Positions 1-5,086 of a stretch of 5,086 bases of DNA are shown here, piece by piece (positions within the stretch are counted from its first letter, which is position 1; every line of letters begins with the position of its first letter). Under the pieces are notes generated by a model. That model did not search any database. It was given only the letters and a program-made list of their open reading frames with translations, and had not been told where the DNA came from. Both the position numbers and the translations under genes were made by a program. This stretch comes from CALGLS01 sp964508085 (GTDB taxonomy: Bacteria; Bacteroidota; Bacteroidia; Chitinophagales; Saprospiraceae): NCBI GenBank assembly GCA_964508085.1, contig CAZDTI010000567.1:1-5086 (forward strand). The letters are read 5' to 3'.

Positions 1-270
1 TTATTGGATTTAATAATCACTACCGCTCAGAAAAACAAGATTCCACTCCAAAGAGAGGCGTCTTCAAGAGGAACTGGAACAGATACAGATGCATTCGCTT
101 ACTCAAATGGAGGCGTCGCTTCTGCATTGATTTCTTTGCCGCTAAGATACATGCATACCACTGTTGAAATGGCGCATAAGAACGATGTAGAAGGTGTGAT
201 TCAATTGATTTATGAAACATTGAAGAAGATTAAGAAGGGACATGACTTCCGGTATTTTAGTAAGAAGTAA
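1..270 (+). CDS. M42 family metallo-aminopeptidase, C-terminal fragment (5' end outside window)
   Basis: The reading frame is open from the first base and ends at TAA (268-270), giving the last 89 codons of a protein. It matches the C-terminal part of peptidase family M42 (PepA/TET-type aminopeptidases, historically mis-named endoglucanase or cellulase). These are cytosolic, two-metal enzymes that trim residues from peptide N-termini and form large tetrahedral assemblies. Visible signatures are GTGTDTDAFAYSNGG (bases 70-114) and the segment LPLRYMHTTVE (136-168). The His at 154-156 corresponds to the last metal ligand of the family, found in the R-Y-x-H context. A TTG at base 4 is only an internal codon: family members are about 350 residues, so some 260-270 codons lie upstream of the window. 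The gene ends before a hairpin terminator and is probably the last gene of its transcript. Family assignment is confident; exact peptide specificity is not visible. Confidence 0.88.
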   Translation, partial: LLDLIITTAQKNKIPLQREASSRGTGTDTDAFAYSNGGVASALISLPLRYMHTTVEMAHKNDVEGVIQLIYETLKKIKKGHDFRYFSKK

Positions 271-296
271 ATAGCTATAAATCATTCATAAAATAG

Positions 297-355
297 AAAG
301 GCCACAGAGTGCAAAAACATGATTTAAAACTCATGAACTAAACTCTGCGGCCTTT
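297..355 (+). terminator. Long-stem hairpin, probable transcription terminator of the M42 peptidase gene
   Basis: AAAGGCCACAGAGT (297-310) pairs with ACTCTGCGGCCTTT (342-355) over 14 positions with one mismatch (A304 against C348; on the opposite strand this would be a G-U wobble). A second small stem, CATGA (318-322) with TCATG (331-335), lies inside the 31-base loop. The stem begins with A's and ends in T's, followed by TGTTCTTT, a weak T-rich tail. It lies 27 bases after the peptidase stop codon. This is the usual architecture of factor-independent terminators in Bacteroidota. The next gene starts only about 10 bases after the hairpin, which is tight, so the hairpin could also sit in that gene's leader. 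Confidence 0.72.
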
Positions 356-364
356 GTTCTTTGA

Positions 365-1246
365 TTGAGTCTAATTCCTAAAAGTCAACAAATCATCAAG
401 GCGCTCCTCAAAAAAATAATTGATCTTATACTCTATGGTAATTATTGGATTGCCATCTGTGCCACCGCCATGCTTTGGCAAACCCAGCACCTCTTTTCCA
501 AAAAAATTGAACTCAATTATCTTTCCGGGCTTGTTTTTTTAGCTACCTTATTTTTATATGCTGCTCATCGGATTGTTGGGATTTCCCGATTGAAAGATTT
601 TTTTGATGTGGATAGATATAAAGTGATTGCTAGTTTCAAATGGCACATCTTTTTGTATGCTGCCATCGCGGGAATCGGATGCTTCTATTGTTTCTTATAC
701 CTCGATCGTAATCTTCAGCTGGCTTTAGTTTTACCGGGCATCTTTTCATTAGCTTATGTCATTCCATTTTTGGGAAATAGAAAACGTTTGCGAGATGTGA
801 ATCATGTGAAAATCTATTTGGTAGCCATTGTTTGGGCTTTTGTAACCGTGTTGTTACCAGCTATGGAGCTTCGTAAAGCTACTACCCTTCCGGCAGTTAT
901 TATGTTTATAGAAAGAGCTTTTTTCATCTTTCTGATTACTTTACCTTTTGACATTCGAGATTTGAAAGTGGATAGTTTTAGTGAGGTGAAGACTTTGCCT
1001 ACGCAACTTGGTTTAGAGAAAACCCTGAGGTTAGGATATCTTTGTGTGCTTGTATTTCTACTATTGGTTTTGGTGAATTTTGGCTTGGGGACTTATAGTA
1101 TTGAGCAGACTGCGGGGCTTTTTGTTTCGGGTTTATCAACAGCCTGGTTACTCTCAAAGAGTAGCCCAGATAGACATGATTATTTTTACTCGGGCTTGAT
1201 GGATGGGACAATGGTGCTGCAGTTTTTGTTGGTGTATTTTTGGTAA
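365..1246 (+). CDS. UbiA-superfamily prenyltransferase-like integral membrane protein
   Basis: This 293-residue, very hydrophobic protein has about seven to nine likely membrane spans, among them roughly 26-40, 53-70, 94-112, 119-136, 149-166, 179-195, 224-242 and 281-293. The motif DIRDLKVD (residues 196-203) fits the second Asp-rich motif DxxDxxxD of UbiA-type prenyltransferases, and KTLPTQLG just after it is also typical of the family. UbiA enzymes transfer an isoprenoid diphosphate to an aromatic or other acceptor in the membrane. The first Asp-rich motif (NDxxDxxxD) is not seen: the matching region reads LYAAHRIVG (64-72), so classical Mg-diphosphate binding is doubtful. In-frame TGA at 362-364 blocks any earlier start, and there is no ATG until residue 36, which would remove the first span; the TTG at 365 is therefore the best start, though a non-standard one a few codons later is possible. 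No strong Shine-Dalgarno is seen. Superfamily is fairly sure; substrate is unknown. Confidence 0.8.
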   Translation: MSLIPKSQQIIKALLKKIIDLILYGNYWIAICATAMLWQTQHLFSKKIELNYLSGLVFLATLFLYAAHRIVGISRLKDFFDVDRYKVIASFKWHIFLYAAIAGIGCFYCFLYLDRNLQLALVLPGIFSLAYVIPFLGNRKRLRDVNHVKIYLVAIVWAFVTVLLPAMELRKATTLPAVIMFIERAFFIFLITLPFDIRDLKVDSFSEVKTLPTQLGLEKTLRLGYLCVLVFLLLVLVNFGLGTYSIEQTAGLFVSGLSTAWLLSKSSPDRHDYFYSGLMDGTMVLQFLLVYFW

Positions 1247-1260
1247 CAGGGGTAAATGCG

Positions 1261-1274
1261 GAGACATTTGTCTT
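1261..1274 (+). terminator. Weak hairpin after the UbiA-like gene, possible terminator
   Basis: GAGAC (1261-1265) can pair with GTCTT (1270-1274, one G-U pair) around a 4-base loop, followed by TTACTATTATT. It lies 14 bases after the stop codon at 1246. The stem is only 5 bp and the T-run is short, so this is a tentative call made mainly on position. Confidence 0.25.
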
Positions 1275-1353
1275 TTACTATTATTCTCCTTCCTTCTCTT
1301 ACAATTTATGGTTCTTTAATAAATCCCTTTGAAACGCTGATATTCCCTTCGCT

Positions 1354-1374
1354 GCCCCTAGCCCCTAAAGGGGA
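1354..1374. repeat. GC-rich CCCCTA/GGGG intergenic motif, possible dispersed repeat
   Basis: The motif is GCCCCTAGCCCCTAAAGGGGA, standing out in AT-rich DNA. It contains two copies of GCCCCTA in tandem, and the second CCCCT is mirrored by AGGGG (1362-1366 with 1369-1373), though the 2-4 base loop is too tight for a stable long hairpin. From memory, near-identical CCCCTTTAGGGG-type strings recur in spacers of many Bacteroidota genomes, so it may be one copy of a dispersed element. Only one copy is present here, so repetition cannot be shown from this window. Confidence 0.4.
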
Positions 1375-1558
1375 AATCCGCCCGCACTTGGTCATAATTA
1401 CTAGATTTATCCATGAGCTAAGTTTATAAACCGCAAATTTGATGTAACGTGTTTTGTGTTTGTCATAGAGGAGGCTGCGTATTTGACATTTCAAGATTCA
1501 ATTCCAAAGAAGTTTTAAAAAAGTTTTCTCCTTCCATAGGGGTAGCTGGTTATTTTAC

Positions 1559-1579
1559 CGTAATGAAAGTAAGATTACG
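1559..1579. promoter_or_regulatory. Short inverted repeat upstream of the outer-membrane protein gene
   Basis: CGTAAT (1559-1564) and ATTACG (1574-1579) form a perfect 6-bp inverted repeat with a 9-base spacer, ending 28 bases before the ATG at 1608. The spacing from centre to centre is 15 bases, within the range of a dimer operator, or the repeat could form a leader hairpin. A 6-bp match in AT-rich DNA can arise by chance, so the call is tentative. Confidence 0.25.
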
Positions 1580-1607
1580 ATTTATAACTAATTTAAAACT
1601 AAAGCTA

Positions 1608-2201
1608 ATGAAAAACAGAATTCACTATTTATTCGTACCCCTCTGCCTCTTCTTCTTTGGAAATTTGCAAACGGGTTGGTGCCAAAACTTTCCACTTAAA
1701 GTTTCCATTCTAGACGAAAGTATTTCCTTACCTAATTTTTGGTTCACAGACTATCCTTTTAATCCAGCAGTTATTGTTGGGACGGAATATGTGTTTGCAA
1801 AAAAAAGAAAGCACGACTGGCATTTGACCGGAAATCTGGGCTATTACTATCATAAAGATTGGGAGTCTGCTGTATTTCTTAATTCAGAAATTGGCTATCG
1901 TTATCACCTCAAGAGATGGAGCATCTCTCCGAAGTTTGGAATTGGTTACACACATGCTTTTTCACCAAAACCTACCTATGCATATGCCGATGGCACTTTC
2001 AAGGAGGTTAGAGATTTTGGTAGACCTGCTTTTAATGCTTCTCTTACATTGGAGATTGCGTTTAAAGTGACAAAAAGAGAAAACAGCCCTGAAGTCTTCT
2101 TCACTTTTATGGAATCTCTTGAACTCCCCTATACCAATTATACCGGACTTCACCAATTTGTTGGCTTTGGATATAAATGTTATCCTTTTAAAAAGAAGTA
2201 A
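1608..2201 (+). CDS. Exported protein, probable small outer-membrane beta-barrel, function unknown
   Basis: With the ATG at 1608 the product has 197 residues and opens with a good signal peptide: MKNRIH, a hydrophobic core at about 7-20 (YLFVPLCLFFFGNL), and likely cleavage near residues 25-26 (after GWC or WCQ). The frame is open back to a GTG at 1449, but starting there, or at the ATG at 1563, would bury the signal peptide behind 53 or 15 extra residues, so 1608 is preferred. The mature part has alternating hydrophobic and polar residues with many aromatic amino acids: WHLTGNLGYYYH (71-82), LNSEIGYRYHL (91-101), WSISPKFGIGYTHAF (104-118), FNASLTLEIAFKV (142-154), and a final strand HQFVGFGYKCYPF (182-194). 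That pattern suggests an outer-membrane beta-barrel of about eight strands. I do not recognise a named family. No terminator separates it from the serine hydrolase gene 80 bases downstream, so the two are probably co-transcribed. Confidence 0.7.
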   Translation: MKNRIHYLFVPLCLFFFGNLQTGWCQNFPLKVSILDESISLPNFWFTDYPFNPAVIVGTEYVFAKKRKHDWHLTGNLGYYYHKDWESAVFLNSEIGYRYHLKRWSISPKFGIGYTHAFSPKPTYAYADGTFKEVRDFGRPAFNASLTLEIAFKVTKRENSPEVFFTFMESLELPYTNYTGLHQFVGFGYKCYPFKKK

Positions 2202-2281
2202 ACCTTAAATCATCTAAGTAGTTGGTCTTAACTTAAACTCCGTGATCAAACCATATTCTTACATCAAAAAATAAACGCTTT

Positions 2282-3472
2282 ATGAAAAATTATATCTTCG
2301 CAATTATATCGTTAGTAATATTTTCCTCTTGTCAAAAAGATGAAATAATTGAGTCTACCGTTTATGACTGTACTCCATCTTTTGCAGTAAACAATGAAGC
2401 ACACCCTAAGCATAAAGAACTTTTACAAAAGATTGAAACCTACATTGAAAAAATGCCCGGCGCACAAATAGCCATTACTTCTGCTGATGGCGCCAAATGG
2501 ACCTCTGCAGTGGGTTGGGCAGATATTCCTTCACAAATTCCATTTGAAGTATGCACTGAAACTATGATCGGGAGTGTCTCCAAAGTAGTTACAGGGGCAA
2601 TGATCTTACAACTCCAGGATGAAGGTATCTTATCTATAGAGGACCCGCTTTCTAAGTGGTTAGACATGTCTCTCATTAAAGAAATTGAGAATGCAGATAA
2701 GGTTAATTTAAAGCAGTTGCTCAATCATACAACTGGGATAAAAGATTATTTAGCAGCAAAGCACTTCGTAAATAGTATGAATAAGTCTTACAACTTGGAA
2801 ACTCAAGAAGAGAAATTGAAATACGTTTACGGGAAATCTGCTGAATTCGAACCAGGTTTGAGGTACAGCTATTCGAATACCAATTATGTATTACTTGGGT
2901 TAGTGATTGAACAGGCAAGAAACCTACCACTTTGGGAAGTTGTAGATCAATTCATCGCTACTCCATTAGGTTTACAAAATTTCGAAATGGGAACACATGA
3001 CAACCCAATTCCGGATAGAGCAGCTCGACCATATCTTGCGGTTAGTGGTGATAAATACAACGACGTAATCCAACATGCTGTTGCGGATGCAGCAACCGGG
3101 GATGGTGGAATTTCTACAAACATGCAGGACCTAAATGCCTTCTTTGAAGGACTCTTTAACGGAAGTTTATTATCTAGTGAAGCCTTGACCCAGATGACAG
3201 AAGAGGTCGTTTCTGTTGGTGATGGTTTTTCTTATGCGAATCCTGGTTTTGGAGAGGAAAAATATGGGCTCGGAATTGAGCGTTATGACACACCGGATGG
3301 CTTCGCCTACGGACATCAGGGTTCCACTTCCTCTTATGAGGCTTATTCCCTCTACTATCCAGAAACCGGAATCGCGATATCTATTGGTTTCAATGGTCTT
3401 GCCGTGCAAAATGTTAATTGGGACGACAGAGGAGGTCTGGTATGGAGCCTTTTAGATATCTTATTAGATTGA
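2282..3472 (+). CDS. Surface lipoprotein, serine beta-lactamase/DD-peptidase-like hydrolase (S12 family type)
   Basis: The 396-residue product belongs to the beta-lactamase-related serine hydrolases (PF00144), which include class C beta-lactamases, DD-carboxypeptidases and esterases. All three active-site elements are visible: SVSK at 98-101 (nucleophile Ser98 and Lys101 of SxxK), YSN at 197-199 (YxN), and HQG at 345-347 (HxG, in place of KTG). LLNHTTGIKDY (146-156) and DGGIST (274-279) are also typical. Residues 1-16 are a lipoprotein signal peptide ending in IFSSC, with Cys17 as the lipidated residue. The following QKDE resembles the K-(D/E)2 lipoprotein export signal described in Capnocytophaga, which directs lipoproteins to the outer face of the outer membrane. 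The ATG at 2282 fits this signal peptide exactly. Most relatives of this length act on peptides or esters rather than on antibiotics, so resistance should not be assumed. It follows the barrel gene by 80 bases and its last 9 bases overlap the convergent desaturase gene. Confidence 0.9.
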   Translation: MKNYIFAIISLVIFSSCQKDEIIESTVYDCTPSFAVNNEAHPKHKELLQKIETYIEKMPGAQIAITSADGAKWTSAVGWADIPSQIPFEVCTETMIGSVSKVVTGAMILQLQDEGILSIEDPLSKWLDMSLIKEIENADKVNLKQLLNHTTGIKDYLAAKHFVNSMNKSYNLETQEEKLKYVYGKSAEFEPGLRYSYSNTNYVLLGLVIEQARNLPLWEVVDQFIATPLGLQNFEMGTHDNPIPDRAARPYLAVSGDKYNDVIQHAVADAATGDGGISTNMQDLNAFFEGLFNGSLLSSEALTQMTEEVVSVGDGFSYANPGFGEEKYGLGIERYDTPDGFAYGHQGSTSSYEAYSLYYPETGIAISIGFNGLAVQNVNWDDRGGLVWSLLDILLD

Positions 3473-4522
3473 ATTATTTTCTTCTTCCATTCGATCAAAA
3501 TCGCGGAAAGAAATCATTTTCTGTTGCTCTTCATCCCAGAGTTTCATCCAGATGCATTTCAGACTGCTACGGAAGGTTAAAACTGTTACGTATTTTTCAA
3601 GAATAGGATTTTCTTTATTGCACTTTTCCAGATTGTAATTCGGAATTAATGAACTCAAGTGATGGATATGGTGAATACCGATATTACCAGTCAACCATTG
3701 GAAAACCTTTGGCAACTTGTAATAAGTACTTCCTTGAATAGCAGATAATAAATACTCCCAGTTTTCCTTCCATTGCTTGTAAGATTCTTCATGTTGATGT
3801 TGTACATAGAAAAACCAAATAGCGATAACCGCGAAGAAAACAACAATAGGTAATTGAACCATTAAAAAACTCTTCCAACCCAATAGAAAGCCCATACTAA
3901 CATAAAATAGAATCAACAAAACATTACTCTTACGTAAAGAGCGACGAGCCACTTCCCAACCTTTCATTTTTATAAAAGGAAACCGATTGTGTATTAACAA
4001 GTAATACAAAGGCCCAAGTAAGAACATCACGATCGGGGTCCGATACAAACGATATTTCAATCGTTTTCCTTTACTCAATGCTTTGTATTCTTTCACCGTA
4101 AAAAGATCAACATCTCCAATATCTCTAACTTCCAACTCGCCATTATGTGCGTGGTGGAAGTTATGTGATTTTGCCCAGTATTGATATGGAATCAAAGAAA
4201 TGAAGCTACAAACAAAGCCAATTCGATTATTCCATTGCTTAGACTTTAAGAAAGATTGGTGCCCACAATCGTGTTGGATAATGAATATCCTAACTAAAAA
4301 AAAGGCATTCAAGGTAGCTAAGCCAAGCGTCAACCAATAACTAATACTCAAGCTCCAGTACATCACTGCCCAGATAGCTAAAAATGGAAGAAAAGAATTC
4401 AAAATCTGAATTACTGCCTTTTTTGAATTAGGTCGTTGATAACGCTCCACAATTTTTGGCCAGTTTTTAAGTACCGCCTTTATTTCTTCATGCTTATCGA
4501 TGGTTGTAGCTACTGAGCTCAT
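3464..4522 (-). CDS. Membrane fatty acid desaturase (acyl-lipid type)
   Basis: The 352-residue protein is a di-iron membrane fatty acid desaturase (PF00487), which uses oxygen and electrons from ferredoxin or a similar carrier to put a double bond into acyl chains and so adjust membrane fluidity. The three histidine boxes are intact: HDCGH at 84-88, HNFHH at 120-124, and HHIHH at 284-288 (HxxHH). The segment FYVQHQHEESY (238-248) is also typical of Delta-12/omega-type bacterial members. Hydrophobic stretches at about 42-60, 62-81, 163-177, 200-215 and 218-240 flank the boxes as expected. The ATG at 4522 is chosen; the frame extends to a TTG at 4591, but this adds a lysine-rich stretch without family character and would start inside the loop of a palindrome. 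Which position is desaturated cannot be read from the sequence. The gene runs convergent to the serine hydrolase, overlapping it by 9 bases, and divergent from the propeller gene. Confidence 0.92.
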   Translation of the reverse strand: MSSVATTIDKHEEIKAVLKNWPKIVERYQRPNSKKAVIQILNSFLPFLAIWAVMYWSLSISYWLTLGLATLNAFFLVRIFIIQHDCGHQSFLKSKQWNNRIGFVCSFISLIPYQYWAKSHNFHHAHNGELEVRDIGDVDLFTVKEYKALSKGKRLKYRLYRTPIVMFLLGPLYYLLIHNRFPFIKMKGWEVARRSLRKSNVLLILFYVSMGFLLGWKSFLMVQLPIVVFFAVIAIWFFYVQHQHEESYKQWKENWEYLLSAIQGSTYYKLPKVFQWLTGNIGIHHIHHLSSLIPNYNLEKCNKENPILEKYVTVLTFRSSLKCIWMKLWDEEQQKMISFRDFDRMEEENNSI

Positions 4523-4796
4523 TTTATTCAATTTTATACAAAAATGAAGATATTTTTTTGAAGATACTAGCTTAGTGGTAATATTCTTCAAGAAATATTA
4601 CCACTAAACGGAATTAGCCGCAAATATGTTTTCGTCTCGACAGCTATTAGTCCAGTTATTTTGGAATACTTGCACTAAAATCCTATTTTCACCACTCTTC
4701 CCCTCAAAGAACAATCTTAGAAATAAAGTAATACGATTAACCGAAAAGCCGTATTGCCAATTACCGTTTTCAACTCAGTAAAACTTTAAACCAAAC
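4523..4796. promoter_or_regulatory. Divergent intergenic control region
   Basis: The 274 bases between the divergent desaturase and propeller genes must hold promoters for both. Besides the 14-bp palindrome, I see a CATTTTTG string on the minus strand (about 4541-4548), one base off the Bacteroidota -7 consensus TAnnTTTG and about 19 bases before the desaturase ATG, but no matching TTG at the -33 position. A second small inverted repeat, AATACG (4730-4735) with CGTATT (4750-4755), lies nearer the propeller gene. No open frame with recognisable content is present in this region. Confidence 0.45.
4572..4607. promoter_or_regulatory. Perfect 14-bp inverted repeat in the desaturase/propeller divergent region
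   Basis: TTAGTGGTAATATT (4572-4585) and AATATTACCACTAA (4594-4607) are exact reverse complements around the 8-base loop CTTCAAGA. The structure lies 49 bases upstream of the desaturase ATG (4522, minus strand) and 189 bases upstream of the propeller ATG (4797). No run of T's follows on either strand, so an intrinsic terminator is unlikely. It could be an operator for a dimeric regulator of the desaturase, or a hairpin in the desaturase 5' leader. The geometry is seen directly; the role is inferred. Confidence 0.55.
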
Positions 4797-5086
4797 ATGC
4801 GATATTCCCTTCTGATATTAACCATTCTTAGCTCATTTGCCTTATTCGCACAACAACCTCCAGCTTCCCCTGCATCTGAGCGTTTGGAGGGTTTTGAAAA
4901 GCGAAAAGTATTGGAAAACAATTCACTAGTTAATCAAATCCCCTTCCGATCAGCTGGGCCGACCGTTTTTAGCGGTCGTGTGGTTGATGTGGCAGTTCAC
5001 CCAAATGACCCAACCATCTTTTATGTGGCCTATGCCTCTGGCGGTTTATGGAAAACAGAAAATAACGGGACTTCCTTCAGCCCTAT
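4797..5086 (+). CDS. Secreted BNR/sortilin-like beta-propeller protein, N-terminal fragment (3' end outside window)
   Basis: An ATG at 4797 opens a frame that stays open for 96 codons to the window end. Residues 1-18 form a signal peptide (MRYSLLILTILSSFALFA) with likely cleavage before QQ. The mature sequence has a short, charged stretch (about 28-40) and then IPFRSAGPTVFSGRVVDVAV and HPNDPTIFYVAYASGGLWKT (48-87), followed by ENNGTSF. This is the opening blade of the large WD40/YVTN/BNR-like (VPS10/sortilin-type, sometimes labelled glycosyl hydrolase or xyloglucanase) proteins, which are usually about 900-1050 residues in Bacteroidota. Annotation as a hydrolase is often unsupported; the safe statement is an exported multi-blade beta-propeller. 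It may carry a C-terminal sorting domain, but that would be outside the window. No clear Shine-Dalgarno precedes the ATG (CTTTAAACCAAAC). It is divergent from the desaturase. Confidence 0.82.
   Translation, partial: MRYSLLILTILSSFALFAQQPPASPASERLEGFEKRKVLENNSLVNQIPFRSAGPTVFSGRVVDVAVHPNDPTIFYVAYASGGLWKTENNGTSFSP

Larger units (their letters stand above)
1247..1607. other. Long intergenic spacer with no convincing gene
   Basis: This 361-base stretch separates the UbiA-like gene from the outer-membrane protein gene. Reading frames that cross it on either strand begin at non-standard or weak starts and encode low-complexity or Cys/Arg-rich peptides without recognisable domains. The + frame that opens with GTG at 1449 simply runs into the downstream gene. 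The spacer contains a GC-rich motif (1354-1374), a small inverted repeat (1559-1579), and otherwise AT-rich sequence. I see no tRNA, CRISPR repeat or transposase remnant, and no clear TAnnTTTG promoter element. Confidence 0.6.

Noticed and set aside
1306..1494. Minus-strand open frame of 62 codons in the spacer
   Set aside because: It has no recognisable domain and its PLGARGSEG stretch is just the translation of the GC-rich intergenic motif, so it is most likely spurious.
1449..1607. N-terminal extension of the outer-membrane protein gene from a GTG at 1449
   Set aside because: It would put 53 Cys/Lys-rich residues in front of a clear signal peptide that begins at the ATG at 1608.
2202..2281. 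Inverted repeat TAAGT/ACTTA (2215-2219, 2231-2235) as a terminator or operator
   Set aside because: Only 5 bp in AT-rich sequence and no T-run follows, so it is not distinguishable from chance.
2282..3472. Serine hydrolase as an antibiotic-resistance beta-lactamase
   Set aside because: It has the S12-type SxxK, YxN and HxG motifs with a surface lipoprotein signal; HxG in place of KTG is usual in peptidase or esterase relatives rather than resistance enzymes.
3216..3606. Overlapping + strand frames inside and after the serine hydrolase gene
   Set aside because: They are out of frame with, or antisense to, two confident genes with intact catalytic motifs, and show no domain.
4523..4591. N-terminal extension of the desaturase to a TTG at 4591
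   Set aside because: The extra 23 residues have no family character, the start would be inside the loop of the palindrome, and the ATG at 4522 gives the usual family length.
4572..4607. Reading the palindrome as an intrinsic terminator
   Set aside because: Neither strand has a T-run after the stem, and it lies upstream of both flanking genes rather than after one.

Overview
The window looks like an ordinary chromosomal segment from a member of the Bacteroidota, probably a marine or environmental Flavobacteriales or Cytophagales relative. The evidence is indirect. The DNA is AT-rich and genes lack clear Shine-Dalgarno sequences. One lipoprotein carries a CQKDE N-terminus, which resembles the Bacteroidota lipoprotein export signal. 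There is a long hairpin terminator of the style common in this phylum, and an intergenic GC-rich motif (CCCCTAGCCCCTAAAGGGG) of a kind I recall from Bacteroidota spacers. The genus cannot be fixed from the sequence alone.

Layout, left to right. Positions 1-270 hold the C-terminal end of an M42 family aminopeptidase (+ strand, cut by the window edge). A terminator-like hairpin (297-355) follows it. Positions 365-1246 (+) encode a 293-residue UbiA-superfamily integral membrane protein with an apparent TTG start; it keeps the second Asp-rich motif but lacks the first. A 361-base spacer (1247-1607) holds no convincing gene. It does hold the GC-rich motif and a small inverted repeat just upstream of the next gene. 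Positions 1608-2201 (+) encode a small exported protein that looks like an outer-membrane beta-barrel. It is followed 80 bases later by a 396-residue surface lipoprotein of the serine beta-lactamase/DD-peptidase-like family (2282-3472, +). These two are probably co-transcribed.

A membrane fatty acid desaturase lies on the opposite strand (3464-4522), and its stop codon overlaps the end of the lipoprotein gene by 9 bases. Between the desaturase and the last gene is a divergent control region (4523-4796). It contains the most striking non-coding structure in the window, a perfect 14-bp inverted repeat with an 8-base loop (4572-4607). From 4797 (+) to the window end runs the start of a secreted, BNR/sortilin-like beta-propeller protein, truncated by the window.

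The genes do not form an obvious single pathway. They are cell-envelope and general-metabolism functions: peptide turnover, a prenyltransferase-like membrane protein, an outer-membrane protein with a surface hydrolase, membrane-lipid desaturation, and a secreted propeller. I found no CRISPR array, transposase, tRNA, rRNA, phage gene or defence cassette, and no strong evidence of a new multi-gene system. The items most worth a second look are the desaturase-side palindrome, the UbiA-like protein with a missing metal-binding motif, and the barrel plus surface-hydrolase pair.
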